DNA from: Xenopus tropicalis | Lineage: Eukaryota > Chordata > Amphibia > Anura > Pipidae | Direction: 5' to 3' | DNA length: 64,000 nt | Assembly: GCF_000004195.4 (NCBI RefSeq) | Contig: NC_030681.2 | Coordinates: 22,956,482-23,020,481, forward strand | Shown here: one piece after another, positions 10,412 through 23,382 of the stretch | Position numbering within the stretch: the stretch's first letter is position 1 | How the letters are laid out: the number at the start of each line of letters is the position of its first letter | The notes under the pieces: model-generated | What the model was told of the DNA's origin: nothing | Databases searched by the model: none | What the model saw: only the letters and a program-made list of their open reading frames with translations | Made by a program: the position numbers and the translations under genes

Positions 10412-12612
10412 TAGTAAAACATGAACTAATAGGTCCTTGTCTGCAGCAATGTTGTCCAGGTGAGTAGGACATCTACTCTTATATACCATTATCCACCTTG
10501 GAATGTTCCACCAACCTCACTGTTAATCTACAAATAGAAGAAAGGAAAGGAATGAAAGCTACAAGCAGGGGTTGCTGAAAGAGGTTAGCATGTATGTGTC
10601 TTTCAAGCCCTTTGTACAACTGGGCCACTCTTGTCTGTATTGTGGCCACGCTGTATTTTCTACAGTGTTTCTCCTTTTATAAATAAAAACATGCTTGTAG
10701 TTGTACTAGTTATCAAGGTTTAGGTGTTAGGGCTATAATGGGATGTCACCTCTTCATGTCTTTTCCATTGTTAAGAGATGGTACATCAGGACATTACGTA
10801 AGGAATGTCAATAAAAAGCAGAATCACTTATGTTCTCTACTTTGCTTCACTTCTTTTAAGAGGTAAGTGTCAATCATGGCTCTTTTATTATGGTAATGTA
10901 TCCTGCCCGCAAGTTAGAGACTAGACCATTTAGATATTACTGACACATAATAGGCTGTGTGCTGGCTTGTAAACACTGAATATAATATATCATGGGACTT
11001 GGTCTTCCAAATATTTTACTGCTCTGCATCGTTTGTTTTCACACAGTAACAAAAAAACAATAAACATGATGGTTGAATGAACTATATCACATACCGAGGC
11101 CTGATTGGCCTCTGACTTCCCTCTGGTGCAGAATCATTTCCCTTCTCTAGTTGGCGTTTAATTTTCTACACAATAGGGTCCATTTATGTTCACAAGTGCA
11201 GTGGGAAAGTCATGTTTTTCCTGCAAAATTTTTTGGAAAGGTGCTAAAACAGCTTTCATTCTGTAAGTAGTGTAAGTAGTCCTTACTGCCTTCCATTCCA
11301 AACCAGGTGCTGCTGCATCTATTGACATAGGGGGACCCTGGAGCTACTTCCATCTGACCAGGTGGTAGCTGGAGAGTTTCATCAGTATTCCATGTCTAAA
11401 GAATTGGGTGCAGAGATCATTCACACTCACTGGAAATTGCAGAAGGCAGACTTGAACATATTCAGTGCAACTGACTTGCAACAAGCACCTATTTTACATC
11501 CTTTTTGGCCATCAGAGGCAACTGCAGTAGGTGAGGCATCAAGAGAATTGCCCATATGCATCCAAATTGATGCCAAAATATAAATCATGAAGAAACCATA
11601 CAGTATATTGGGCAAAAGTGTTCCACACTAAAGTTGATCTAGTCTTGTTTAACGGAAGGGAAAATAGTAGCAATAACATATAGATAACGGGTGTATTTAC
11701 GGCAGCATTAATCTAGACAAGTCACTGGAACATGTGTTTCATGGACGCGCCAAGAATGTGCCACTTTTAAAAGACCATCTGCAGTTCACAAGATTTCACT
11801 TTCCTATTATTTTGGGGAGATTTGATGATCTATTTATTGCAATAAGTTCAATTTAATGTCACATTTATTGATTTCGAAAATCAAATGCGCAGATGTGAAA
11901 GACATAATTGCACCCATTATTGCACCATGTTGTAATAAAATGCGTGATGGACCCTCCATTGAGACAAATTAAATGAGGGCTTTTTGGCAGCAATGTCTAA
12001 GAACACTTTAAACAACATATTGTGCTACAATAACTTTGCATTTGTTCAGCCTCAAATGCTCATGAACTATGTAATACTAAACATCTGAGACAATTAATCC
12101 CGCACTTCAGACCGTTTCAAGCAATGAACATTCTTCTACATGGCCACAATGGCTCCCAAATTGACCAATGGGCACCATTTATTGAAAATTCTCTGTGTGA
12201 TTTTAGCACCCCTTAAGACACCTCCAAAGGCTTTTACCTTTTGTGTCAAACAATTAGTAACAGAGCCATTTAGGAACAAAGTGCAGTTTTCTAGAAAGCA
12301 ATTTTCAGATGCAAATCAGCCTTTTTTACCCACCATGTATCCTTTTTTCCAGATTTCCAGCAGAACAGCAGCCACCTGGGGAGTTGATCCTGCAGCAATT
12401 GCATCTGATGTATCAAGACAAAAGTAATTGTGTGCATTTGCAAAACACAAGTTGTGGTTACAACACCACAATGCCATTCTTTTGGTGCAAAACTGCTAAA
12501 TCATCCCTCTGTGGGATCCTTTGAATGGCTGCCATGTTCAGGGTGGTGGCACCAGGATTCCCCAGTGCATAATTCACTAAAATAGGTAGGACACACACAA
12601 TAGGGGTTAGTG
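10412..12612. other. unassigned 2.2-kb stretch
   Basis: No TIR, LINE or convincing exon was found. The open frames at 11362-11583 and 12140-12427 have no recognisable domain and no flanking splice pattern, so they are treated as chance. Confidence 0.4.
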
Positions 12613-12883
12613 TTAAGGTCCCCATACATGGGCCTATTCTAGTTGCTGATATCTGTCCCTTAGACCGATTCGGCAGCTAATCGGCCCGTGTATGGGGACT
12701 ACCGACGGGCCTGCCCATCCGATATCTGGCCTGAAATTGGCCAGATCTCGATCGGGCAGGTTAGAAAATCTAGTCGGATCGGGCCGACTTTCCCTAGGCT
12801 GTCATTATAATTCAATCGTTTGGCCCCAGGTCGCTTGGCGACATCGCAAAGCGAGCGGATCTTAAGGTGTATGGGCACCTTAA
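12613..12883. mobile_element. TTAA-flanked MITE, GGTCCCCATACATGGGCC ends
   Basis: TTAAGGTCCCCATACATGG at the left and GTGTATGGGCACCTTAA at the right form imperfect TIRs bounded by TTAA, as for Kolobok or piggyBac-type targets. Non-coding. CATACATGGAC near 50198 and the repeated block at 54780-54930 may be relatives. Confidence 0.65.
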
Positions 12884-14503
12884 GTGTGATCTCACACTAA
12901 AATGGATGTAAATGTTGTCTGTTTGCCTCACCAGCTTTTACCAAATTATGAACAAGTGCTGCATTCATAAATGACTCTTATACTATATTGATATGTGATG
13001 GTAAAATGGTTGTAGATATGGACCCACAAGCAGCCCACATTGACACCAAGCTTTCCCAAAGTGAGGGAAGGAAGCCGGTGAAGTGGAGAGAAACCAGTGA
13101 GGACTAAACAAGGTACAAAGAAGTAGAGCAAAAGTCTTGACAGGCAGCACATGATCAGAGCCAATCTCAGGTAGAAGGATAGGTCAGGTAACAAGCAGTA
13201 GAAATAGCCAGGGACAAGCTTCAGGAATTAGCTTGATAACCAAGCAATGACTGCAGGGCTTGGAAGCCTTTAATAGGCCTGGGGGTGCATCAAAATACAT
13301 GTCAATGCATGGCGCAACAGCAGTTGTGTCGAAATACATTCCAAGCCCTGACACAAGCTACTCTGGAACACACAATGTGCATGTAATGTTAGCATGGCGG
13401 AGTCCGAAGCTCAGGACCGAAGGACAGGGATGGCCAGTTATCAAGGTAAGTACAGGTAGGTATGCTAATATTAGGTGAAGATGGTTCAAGGGTTGAACTT
13501 GGTGGCTAATGTATTTTTTACAACACAGTAACCAACCAAAGTAACAATTTACTTGTATTAATAGGCTTCACCAGTTAATGAGGGTTGTGCGCATCTCTGT
13601 ATAACACAACTAGAGGCTCTCCATGTCTGTCACTATGACTGACAAATATAATTAACCAGTGTTTCTTTCCCTGGATCATGATAGCAGTACTCAGATGAAA
13701 TGGGTTCAATCTATGGAAACTGTAATGAAACAATAATTTAAACTTAATATCAAATCAAGAACATTCATAACATTAAAGTATGGAATTTTTATACTAAACT
13801 CATTTACAGAAGACAATTAGCCTCTCCTACACTCATATCAGCAAATAATTAGAGTTTTAATAAACTTACTAATGTTGTTAAATGACAATCATATGCAAGG
13901 ATTCTTAAGTTGAAAATAATTAGTCATGGAAGTGTGTAACAAGAGATATATATTTATAATCTATAACTAAGTCTTTGGAAAAACGGTACACAGAAAATGC
14001 ATAGTACCCAAATAATGGGAATTAAAAAGAGAAGGGTGGGGGCAGGGAGAGAGTTTGTGAATCATGAGATTTGTATTTAGATCTGGGAGAAATATGGGGT
14101 TTTGCTGAGTGAATTCCCCAAAGCTATACCATAGAGTATTGTCTTCATTCTTACAGGGTCACTCTGCTCTGACATAACCAGTGACTACAGGTCAAGACTC
14201 ATCAGTCTTCCTAGGCCTAAAGGCAAGGGACCCTCCTTTGAGGACAGTTGTATCTTTAATGAAAAAGCATTCTGGTTCTTAATGGAAAACTCAATATTTT
14301 TTAAGAAGCTGAATAGCCTCCGATGAGCTTCACCTTTATGGTACATGTCCTAAAAGATGGGCTGCCCAACATATGTTACAAAACTATGGGCTACAGCGTA
14401 AACGAACGAATATGGATCACTCCATTTTTGTATTTGTTACATTAAAGCCAATTATTCAAGTGACATTGTTACCCCAGCTGCCATATTATATAATTAGTAC
14501 CTT
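12884..14503. other. unassigned, possibly old repeat at 13020-13480
   Basis: The part from GGACCCACAAGCAGCCCACA to about 13460 is GC-richer and reminiscent of amphibian dispersed repeats, but no ends were found. The rest is AT-rich and featureless. Confidence 0.3.
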
Positions 14504-15200
14504 AAAGGGGAACTCAACCCAACTCTGTTTTGTATACAGAGGGAAAATGTCATTCATTCTCAATGGTTTCTAATCGTTACTTGAAAATGTGTTTATTAGT
14601 ATTTGTCTGCCCCTTTCTATTCTTTGTTCTAATTAGTGATGAGCAAATTTTTTTGCCAGGCACGGATTCGCAGTGAATTTCCACATTGCGCCATTGGCGA
14701 ATTGTTTAGCAAAACTTCCCGGGAAAATTCGCAGTGGAAAAATTCATTGCACGGTTTTTTTTTTTTGGCATGAGTCAAATTGGGCGCGATCTCATCAAAT
14801 TGGGTGCATTTGCATAAAAAAGGGTGTGGTTGCATAAAAGAAAGGCACGGTTGCGTCAAAAAAGGGTGTGGCCGCGTAAAAAAGCGTGGGCGACAAAAAA
14901 TAGACACGGGAGATAAAAAATAGACATGGGCGACAAAAAAAATCGCGTGACAAATGCATTTCGCTAATTTTTTGCCGTTTTGCGAATTTTATGGCCAAGC
15001 AAAACAGACAGATTCGCTCATCACTAGTTCTAATAGTATTGACTAAAGTTTTGACTGAGTTTTGAAACAATGTAGTAGAGGCCAGCAAAGGAACAGAACT
15101 GTGAAGAAGCATGCCAGCCATAGCAGGAATTCGAGTTTTGGCTAGAGCAATGGAGATACAGTAGCTGCTGTACATTCAGAAGATCAATGAAATACTGCTT
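14504..15200. repeat. possible T2-like fragment split by a hAT MITE
   Basis: TTAAAGGGGAACTCAACCC at 14504 is a T2-type end. The sequence is then interrupted by the element at 14634-15026 and resumes with the duplicated GTTCTAAT. The right end of the T2-like element is not clear. Confidence 0.4.
14634..15026. mobile_element. TAGTGATGAGC-family hAT MITE
   Basis: Ends TAGTGATGAGCAAATT and ATTCGCTCATCACTA. Perfect duplication GTTCTAAT at 14626-14633 and 15027-15034. The interior has repeated GGTTGCATAAAAAAGGGTGTG-like modules. Confidence 0.9.
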
Positions 15201-16003
15201 TTTGAATTTTAATGTAACCTTAAAGCCATTAAAATGTTTTAATTACTGTATATTGGAAAATTGCTTAGAATAACCTTTTATTCATTGGGTACTCTTTGTT
15301 TGTATGGAGTTGCTCTTTGAAGAAAAAATAAAGCTTAACGAAGAAGTGGGCAAGAAATGCTTCACATTATGTTTTGGGATTCAGTACCAGCCCAAGGCAA
15401 CCACAGCCCTTTAGCAGGGAAGATCTGTGCCTCCAAATGTGCCCCAGTAGCCCCCCATCTTCTTTTCTGCTGATTCTCTGTACATACTCTGTGACTTACC
15501 TGAGCTTAGGGTCTGACAAACAATATACAGTTGACTTAAAAATGTTAAACATTATTTTCTCTATGTCTGTAATGAAAACAAACAGTACCTTGTATGTAGG
15601 AGAGTAAACATTACATGGCAGCTCAGTGTTATGTGTATTATTTAATGTAATAATCAGCCCTGTAGCATCAGCGTCTATGACATACACATGGAGCCACGGT
15701 CCTTTACCATGTTGTTCTGTTATGTGTCTGTCAGTTAACGCAGGAAAAAAAAACACGCCACCAGGAGGCGCATGGTCTATGCAGTTTTCCTATGCATTTT
15801 TTCTGGCAAGTCTTTGCACTCTATCACCACCTAGCGGCAGGATTTAACACTCAAAAAGTTGTGTTTGGACATGGTGAGACAAAACGCAAAAACTTGCTGG
15901 CTACATCCATACGGACTTTGGAGAGTAGTAGTCAGCACCAAGCCTTGTGATTAGTTAGAAGTAGTGCAGGTTCCCCAATGGCCACTTTCCATCGGCATAT
16001 CCT
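15201..16003. other. unassigned sequence
   Basis: No feature could be supported. Confidence 0.35.
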
Positions 16004-16211
16004 GGTACAGAAGAACAGGAACAGCACCTCTTGTCTTTGTAGATTAAAATGCCTTTATTGCAAAGTTTTCTGGGGCAAACGAAGATAAAGCTTGATAAAA
16101 GGTCTTATGTGACCTGAAACGTTGCTGTTGTTGTTGTTTGCCCCAGAAAACTTTGCAATAAAGACATTTTAATCTACAAAGACAAGAGGTGCTGTTCCTG
16201 TTCTTCTGTAC
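16004..16211. repeat. near-perfect inverted repeat (75-bp arms)
   Basis: The arm at about 16008-16081 (starting TACAGAAGAACAGGAACAGC) is almost exactly reversed at 16136-16211. The ~55-bp centre contains CCTGAAACGTTGCTG. GAAACGTT followed by an AATAAAG-type arm also occurs at 53220-53290, so this is likely a dispersed fold-back element. Confidence 0.75.
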
Positions 16212-16840
16212 ATCTATACGGACCTCATTTTCTGTTTGATGATTTGAAACAGAAACCCCTAACAGCTGCCCAGAGCACAACGAGCACGTGCAGTGTCACT
16301 GACACTCCTAACAAAATCCAAGCGCTATGGACAACTTTGCAGGTCTTGATCATTATTGTTATTGAGAAACTGATTCTTTAGGCTGATGCCTTTAGTTCAG
16401 TATATAAAATACAGCATTTTTCAAATACTAATTGGTAGTGTTTACTTCTCTTTTCCATTGGTCACATCTTTTTAATGTTACTACTGTACACATTTATCAA
16501 GCTGGATCCTTCTGAATATTGTTTTTTGGCACAGTTGGACCACAGTCAGATATTCTGCCAAGGTAGATGTCTGCCAACACTGTAGATCCAGGAAAAAATA
16601 TAAATGCATGTGATAATTACAGGCTGCTGAGTCTATCCTCATTTGCCAATATATTGTACGCTTGCCAATATTTAAACCTGAGATAATAACATGGAACATT
16701 TTATACAAAAAAAAAAGCCAAGAACCCAAATTTGTAGTTGTCTCATGTCTGACCCTACCGCAATTAATCATGTTCCGAGCATTTAGCTGATTATATAAAG
16801 GTTCCAATGACCTGGTTGTAATTCAACACACAGTATTTCA
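16212..16840. other. unassigned sequence
   Basis: No repeat or coding signal recognised. Confidence 0.35.
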
Positions 16841-17420
16841 CAACACAATCAAGTGGGTTCATATTTTCCTGATAAGCTTCTCTCCAGCTACTTCTCTTTA
16901 ATAGCACAGTTCCTCTGCTCCAAGAAATATGTGCCTAATTAGTGTTAATGCAATGCATAAGTTTCCATAACAGTATTTTTTTGGCAGAGGTAGGTAGGAA
17001 ACAAGTCAAGATAATATAGTTTAAAATTAAATGCTCAATTAACTATTGTAAAAGCAGCGACTGTTGAAGGAGTGCATCAAATTGCGGGTTGATATAATCT
17101 GTGCTCCTCACAGGCTGAAGCACCCATACATTTCTCTCTGACAGCTCACTTTTGTTTTTCTTTACCTCTCCCTGGAAAACAAATTTCCTCGCGCTGATAC
17201 CATTCATTATATGCACGGCTAAAGTCTGTATTTGTCAAATGATGCACAGGCATATTTTCCATTCTTACCTTAGAAAGTTAATTAACGGCAATTGATTATA
17301 GGCTTCTGTCCAAGAGACATACCTGCATTTCTCCATATATATATATATCTATTGAAGACTAAAATGATGTCTCACTGTGCCTGCATACATGGAATTAATG
17401 AGAAATGCATCTTATTTTTC
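16841..17420. other. repeat-free block, candidate conserved non-coding DNA
   Basis: It is of moderate complexity with no TIR or tandem structure. It holds closely spaced homeodomain-like cores, such as AAAGTTAATTAACGGCAATT near 17275. This is a hypothesis from composition only. Confidence 0.2.
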
Positions 17421-17618
17421 AGTTTTCTTTTTATTTAATTGAGTCTTTAAAAAAGGCAGAAAGTAGAATACATATTAGAATTTTATCAGGAAAAATTTTC
17501 AAAGGTTAATTTACCTGACTCAGAGAGAAGCAGTGCTCATAAAAGCCCTATTAAAGCTAATGGCAAACACTGTAGTGCTTACAGCTCCAGTATCTTCTGT
17601 AGGTGGTGTATTTGCCAT

Positions 17619-17998
17619 TTAAAGGAACAGTAACACCAAAAAATGAAAGAGCTTTAAAATAATAAAACATTTAATGCACTGCCCTGGTAAAACTGGTGTG
17701 TTTGCTACAGTAACACTACTATAATTTATATAATAAGCTGCTGGAAAAAAGGAGAAAAGGCACAGGTTACATAGCAGATAACAGATAAGTTCTGTAGAAT
17801 ACAATAGTGTTATCTGCTATGTGCCTGTGCCTTTTCTCCTTAGAATGGCTGCCTCCATGGCTATATAGCAGCTTATTTATATAAATTATAGTAGACTTTC
17901 TGAAGTAAACACACAACTTTTACCAGTGCAGGGCAGCAGCACATTATATTTTAGTTACTTTTATACACTTTCATTTTTTGGTGTTACTGTTCCTTTAA
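17619..17998. mobile_element. T2/Kolobok-type palindromic MITE
   Basis: Begins TTAAAGGAACAGTAACACCA and ends with its near-exact reverse complement TGGTGTTACTGTTCCTTTAA. TTAA is at both borders, as in Xenopus T2/Kolobok elements. The arms extend inward (CCTTTTCTCC, TATAGTAG...). Non-coding. Confidence 0.85.
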
Positions 17999-18490
17999 AT
18001 TAATGAGTAGTTGCTATAGATGAGGTTGAGCTTTTTTATAGGAGCACCTATCGCAAAGCTTCCATGTGCTATAATCCTAAATTGACGTGAAGCTACATAT
18101 GGTGGAATCAGTATGTTTGCAAAGACAGAATGGACAGACTGCCCAATAAAGGTCCAGGATAGTCTTTCTGCAGTTGACTCCAGATTGGCTAGATGACTTT
18201 GGAAGGCCATGTTATCTGTTCAGCTAATGACTACTTATGTCTACTGCTATCATCAGCTTGACAAATACACCAGCTGGTCTTAAGTATGAGTAGATTCCAA
18301 TTGGAAGTTGACTCATTGAAGTTAAAATCTGGAAGAACCGGGTCGGCAAAGATAAAAAAATAAAATCCTGAGAAATTTGGAAACTGCTAACTTCTTGTTG
18401 GAGCTAGTAATTGTAATTGTGTGTAAGTGGTTTACACTTTAAAAGATAACTGTCCATCAATTTCAACCCCTCCAGCCCTCCAGTGTTTAT
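17999..18490. other. unassigned sequence
   Basis: A minus-strand open frame at 17995-18210 has no recognisable domain. No repeat ends seen. Confidence 0.3.
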
Positions 18491-18515
18491 ACAGGTATGG
18501 GATCTGTTATCCAGG
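18491..18515. repeat. scrap of the tandem-repeat TIR element
   Basis: ACAGGTATGGGATCTGTTAT matches the terminal 20 bases of that family; nothing else of the element follows. Confidence 0.6.
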
Positions 18516-18625
18516 CTATTATGGTTTCCTCTCAATCTAAGGAATTGTATATGCACGTGTAAAAATGGGGAAAATATATATACCGTGTTTGTGCACCTAT
18601 GGACTGGTTAAACTTATGTCAAAAC

Positions 18626-18641
18626 GGGGGGGGGGGGGGGG
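18626..18641. repeat. poly-G tract
   Basis: Sixteen consecutive G residues, a likely variable-length microsatellite. Similar runs: C at 42894-42907 and 47611-47623, G at 54183-54197. Confidence 0.9.
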
Positions 18642-19054
18642 TTATTTTTTTCTTCAAACCATTTGTTTGTTCATTTTTCCATATAACATTTCTTACATTC
18701 GTGTCAGTGTTGGCACAGAAGATAAATGTGAATGTCTAATCCATACAACTGTAATCTCTGTATAAGGCCTTTTAAAATCCTTATACAAAGAGAAGAGTCA
18801 AGGTCAGTGCATCGGCAGTGTCAATGTTTGTATTCATTTATTCAAAAGAACTATTTTATAAGCAGCTTGCATATGTTAATCTGCATTCTGTGCCGTTGTA
18901 AGGCCCCCGTTACACTTTTTTTTTGTTAAATAACCAATGTATTAAGTTGGGATTGACATAAATTATTAAAACAAATTAAATGAATCAGATTACAAGCATT
19001 TCATGGGATTTTAACAGTCAAAACCAATTTACTTTTCCAATTGTAAATCATCTT
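18642..19054. other. unassigned sequence
   Basis: Nothing recognised. Confidence 0.35.
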
Positions 19055-19062
19055 ATTTTCAT

Positions 19063-19347
19063 TAGTGATAGGGGTATTTTTTCGGCAGCCTTGGATTTGC
19101 ACCAAAATTCTGCTTTTTGCAATTGGCGAAAACGTCCACAAAATTTTGTCGTGAAAAATGTGGGGTTGCATCAAAAATGCGTGGTTGTGCCAAAAAAAAG
19201 TGCAGTTGTGTGAAAAAAGGGCGTGGCGTGTCAAAAAAAAGTCACACAGTACCTGTGTTACCCTCATTTTTCACTCTTTCACTAGTTTTTGTCACAGTTT
19301 TGCCAATTTTTCGGTGAAGAGAAACAGGACAGATTCGCTCATCACTA
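19063..19347. mobile_element. TAGTGATGAGC-family hAT MITE, decayed left end
   Basis: TAGTGATAGGGGTATT at the left and AGATTCGCTCATCACTA at the right. Flanking TTTTCA is shared as an imperfect target duplication. Confidence 0.75.
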
Positions 19348-19656
19348 TTTTCAAATGTCTGCTTGAGAGCAGTAGAGGTACTTAATCCCTCCATGGCTGC
19401 CTGCATGACTGGCTAGCAGTACCCTGGGGAGTCCAGCTCTGTTTGTTGTTCTGGCCCAATGGTAACATTATGAGGAAGGATATCTAGTTGGGACCTGTGA
19501 TCTCAACTGAGATGGAACCTGATAGGCCCCCAGTCAAAGTGAGGATATATTGAGAATTTCTTGGTCCAAGGAAAGGGTATTGTTACTTGTGGGTTGCTAA
19601 GACGTCTTGGGAAGGGTATTATTAAATGGACTGCTATTTAAATGGATGGGTTAGAC

Positions 19657-19964
19657 CAGGGATCCCCAACCTTTCTTACTTGTGAGCCACAGTCAAATGT
19701 AAAAAGACTTGGGGAGCAACACAAGCACCATAAAAGTCCATGGAGGAGCCAAATAAGGGCTAAGATTGGTGATTAGGCAGCCTCTATGCACACTATCAGC
19801 TTACAGGGGGCTTTATTTGGTAGGAAATCTTGTTTTTATTTAACCAAAACTTGCAACCAAGTCAGGAATTCAAAAATAACTCCCTGGTTTGGGGGCACTG
19901 AGAGCAACATCCAAGGGGTTGGGGAGCAACATGTTGCCCCCGAGCCACTGGTTGGGGATCACTG
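19657..19964. mobile_element. hAT MITE, CAGTGATCCCCAACC family (reverse)
   Basis: CAGGGATCCCCAACC to GGTTGGGGATCACTG. Perfect 8-bp duplication GGTTAGAC at 19649-19656 and 19965-19972. Orientation is opposite to the copy at 3052-3357. Confidence 0.9.
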
Positions 19965-20204
19965 GGTTAGACAATGAGTTAGCCTGTACTGTTCTGGTTA
20001 GCCAGATATCCTTGGCACCCCAGCATTCACCAAGGTCTATCCTATAAGGGTGCAACATGGATGATGCAAGGGTATTCTCTTCCATTTGCATGCTATTTAG
20101 AAAACACAAAGAACAGCTCAAAGGAAGCCATAAACGAAACTTTCTATTTAAAGGTTTTGTAAAGAGTTTAGTCTCTTTGTGCACAGGCAAAAGGACTAGA
20201 CTTG

Positions 20205-20690
20205 GTAGCATCAAGTTTAACCACAAACCATCCCCCCGAATAAAAATATATATATATACCTATAGACTAATAGTAGATCTAGAGATCTCTATATTATTCT
20301 TGTCCAAGAAGTCCTCTAAACCACTCTCAAAGGCATTAATAGAATCTGCCATTACAATATCAACTGACAGGACATTCCACAGCCTCACTGCCCTCACCGT
20401 GAAGAACACTTTTCATTTCTTCAAATGAAAGTATAGTTTCTCAAGTTGATAGCTTGGCCTTTTGTTCTTTGAAAATCCCCTCTAATGTACTGGTACAGAG
20501 TAATCATGTCCCCTCTCAAGCGCCTTTTTCCCAGAGAAAACAACCCCAACCTCGACAGTCTAACCTCATAGCTTAAATCTTCCATCCCCTTTACCAGTTT
20601 AGTTGCAGTCTCTGCACTCTCTCCAGCTCATTAATATCCTTCTTAAGGACTTTGGTCCAAACACTGCTGAAGATATTTATGGGCAAATGA
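20205..20690 (-). mobile_element. CR1-type LINE 3' fragment
   Basis: Read on the minus strand, 20455-20540 translates to LGKRRLRGDMITLYQYIRG followed by DFQRTKG. This is the conserved segment near the C-terminus of CR1 ORF2. Further downstream in that orientation comes a stretch matching the typical CR1 end: a gap, then CAGCCTCACTGCCCTCACCG on the plus strand (20381-20400). The reading frame is broken in places and the reverse transcriptase core is absent. A dead, 5'-truncated copy. Confidence 0.8.
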
Positions 20691-21432
20691 TGTTTATATT
20701 TTATTCCAACACTTGTTGAGTGCAATATGGTACCCGCAGTTCATAGGGCCATGCTTTTGGGATCCTTGCACTGCCAAGAACTTATATGAAGAAAAATCAT
20801 TTTAAAAGGGTTTAGACATTCTTTAAGAATAAGAATGAAAACAGTTTTCCGGTAATTGAGAACAATTCTGATACTGTGACTCCTTGTCTTACAAGGTGAC
20901 AAATGTTTCCCATGGGGTTCACTGTAACTCAGAGATCTAGGGAAAAAAATGAATAAAAATCAAATATTTATGCAGAACTGTTGGAGCATCCGTGAAAATG
21001 AACACAAACTGGTGCTATATAGTAGGAACTGTAAGTATATCAGCATGCAATGTAATGTTTAGTCAATAATAACATTTAAATTAATGTAAATTATTTTAAA
21101 ATGTTAATTTAATGATTAAGATCAGGGTTGCTCAGTCTGTGCTTCTCCCACCCCCAGCTGTTGTTGAGCTCCATCCCAGAACAAAAAAATGGAGGAGGAG
21201 AAATATCATTTCAATGCTTTCACTAAGACTTGTCAAATTGACATAAAAAAAAAATATAAACTGTACCGGAAAAAAATAATTAAAAATTGATGTTAATTGG
21301 CATAATTGCACCAAAAAGAAACAAAATGGTAACAAAATAATATAAATATATATAAATGTATATAAAATATAAAAATAATCTCTCAATCTAAACAAGATTT
21401 TAAATTTAGATTTCATATTAGATTTTATATTT
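20691..21432. other. unassigned AT-rich sequence
   Basis: A/T-rich, with short TATAAA repeats at 21340-21380. No gene. Confidence 0.4.
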
Positions 21433-22395
21433 TACAGGGATGGGATGCTTTATCTGGAAACCTGTTATCCAGAAAGTTCTAAATTACGAGAAGGCCATCT
21501 CCCATAGACTCCATTATAAGTAAATCATTCTAATTTTTAAAAATTATTTCCTTGTAATAATAAAAAAGTACCTATAAAAAAGTTACAACTAACTAAGATA
21601 TAATTACCTCTTATTGGGGGCAGAACAGCCCTATTGGGTTTATTTCATGGTTAAATGATTCCCTTTTCTCTGTAATAATAAAGCAGTACCTTGTACTTGA
21701 TCCCAACTAAGATATAATTACCCCTTATTGGGGGCAGAACAGCCCTATTGGGTTTATTTCATGGTTAAATGATTCCCTTTTCTCTGTAATAATAAAGCAG
21801 TACCTTGTACTTGATCCCAACTAAGATATAATTACCCCTTATTGGGGGCAGAACAGTCCTATTGGGTTTATTTCATGGTTAAATGATTCCCTTTTCTCTG
21901 TAATAATAAAACAGTACCTGTACTTGATCCCAACTAAGATATAATTACCCCTTATTGGGGGCAGAACAGCCCTATTGGGTTTATTTAATGGTTAAATGAT
22001 TCCCTTTTCTCTGTAATAATAAAACAGTACCTGTACTTGATCCCAACTAAGATATAATTACCCCTTATTGGGGGCAGAACAGCCCTATTGGGTTTATTTA
22101 ATGGTTAAATGATTCCCTTTTCTCTGTAATAATAAAACAGTACCTGTACTTGATCCCAACTAAGATATAATTACCCCTTATTGGGGGCAGAACAGCCCTA
22201 TTGGGTTTATTTAATGGTTAAATGATTCCCTTTTCTCTGTAATAATAAAACAGTACCTGTACTTGATCCCAACTAAGATATAATTACCCCTTATTGGGGG
22301 CAGAACAGTCCTATTGGGTTTATTTAATGGTTAAATGATTCCCTTTTCTCTGTAATAATAAAACAGTACCTGTACTTGATCCCAACTAAGATATA
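21433..22395 (+). mobile_element. tandem-repeat TIR element, copy 3, left part
   Basis: Begins ACAGGGATGGGATGC and carries about seven ~113-bp units before being split by the LTR retroelement within an eighth unit, at GATATA. The rest of the element resumes at 26714. About nine units in total, including the divergent last one. Confidence 0.85.
22392..22395. other. target-site duplication of the LTR element (TATA)
   Basis: TATA here and at 26714-26717. Removing the element and one TATA restores the GATATAATTACCCC of the neighbouring tandem units, which proves the insertion point and the 4-bp duplication. Confidence 0.85.
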
Positions 22396-23367
22396 TGTAG
22401 CCCACTTTATAAACAGTTGTGGCACTACCTGCTGATCTTTCACTATACTTGGCGCTTTCAGAGATCCTGAGCCCCGCTTACTTTGGGGAACAGCTGTTAC
22501 TTTATACTTTGGCGTGCCTCCACCCAGAATAGGGATAGAATGAACTATAACTCCCCTCCTGGGACCTAATACTGTACTGCAGTGTGAGGACTCCCAACAC
22601 TCCTGGCACCTTGCCCCCTCCCTGGGGTAGTTGCTTACCAGGCAGGTGGATCCTCCAGATATGCAGAGATCAGGACACTGGATGGATGTTTAACCAGTGG
22701 AACTTATTTATTGTACAGATGTATTAGACAGGCAGGTTGCATACAGGAGCAATGAGGCAGTCAGGGTATACTCCCTCTTCCTTAAGAGACCCTCTCTCCA
22801 CAAGATATTAGCAGTACTGCACGCCAGATGATTCCCTTTAGGGGTTCCCTCCGGTACTTCTCGCCAGAAGCCCCTCTCTAGGGCACTTCCCGGTACTCCC
22901 GCCAAGCGGACACCCCCTCAGCAGACCTCACCCCGGTACTTCCACTTAGATACCCCTGGATTAGGCAAATCTCCTATACTTAGCACTTTATACCCTGACT
23001 CCAGCTATGAGTGCTGGTGGATCTTAATCCATTAAACCTCCTGTCGGGGCCACGCTGCCCAACTAAATAACCTGTCTCCCACTCCTAGAGTGGTCTATAA
23101 CAAATCTCTAACTGTCTAATGCTAACCTGTGGTATACCTCTTATCCAAGAGGGGTCCCAGGCTAAAAGACCTGCAGGCACATGGCTGCACAGCCTTATAT
23201 ACTGTGTGCACCCTGTGGCCTAACTATTGAACTGCAGGGAAGCTAAATCCCAGTTAACCCTTATAGTGCCAACCACCCAAGGTGTCCCACTACTAAAGTG
23301 TTACCCTCCCTGGGGTCTATCCTGGAGGCAACCATCCTAGGGGACCCAAATTTTGGGGAACCCTACA
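22396..23367 (-). repeat. 3' LTR (972 bp)
   Basis: Minus-strand order: TATA-like GTATATAAGG (23202-23193), presumed cap region, then the polyadenylation signal AATAAA (22712-22707). This predicts a long R region of roughly 450-480 bases. Identical in length to the 5' copy. Confidence 0.9.
22707..22712 (-). terminator. polyadenylation signal AATAAA in the 3' LTR
   Basis: AATAAA on the minus strand inside ACAATAAATAAGTTCC. The equivalent in the 5' LTR is 26053-26058. Confidence 0.6.
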
Positions 23368-23382
23368 TTCTCCCCCCACAAG
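23368..23382 (-). promoter_or_regulatory. polypurine tract
   Basis: Minus-strand CTTGTGGGGGGAGAA ends immediately before the TGTAG of the 3' LTR. This is the expected position and composition of a plus-strand primer, and it fixes the orientation of the element. Confidence 0.8.

Noticed and set aside
12140..12427. 95-codon open frame as a gene
   Set aside because: No domain, no splice context, composition like the surrounding non-coding DNA.
17995..18210. Minus-strand frame vaguely like a LINE C-terminus (HGSFAIGAP)
   Set aside because: Similarity rests on a few residues; no second motif supports it.
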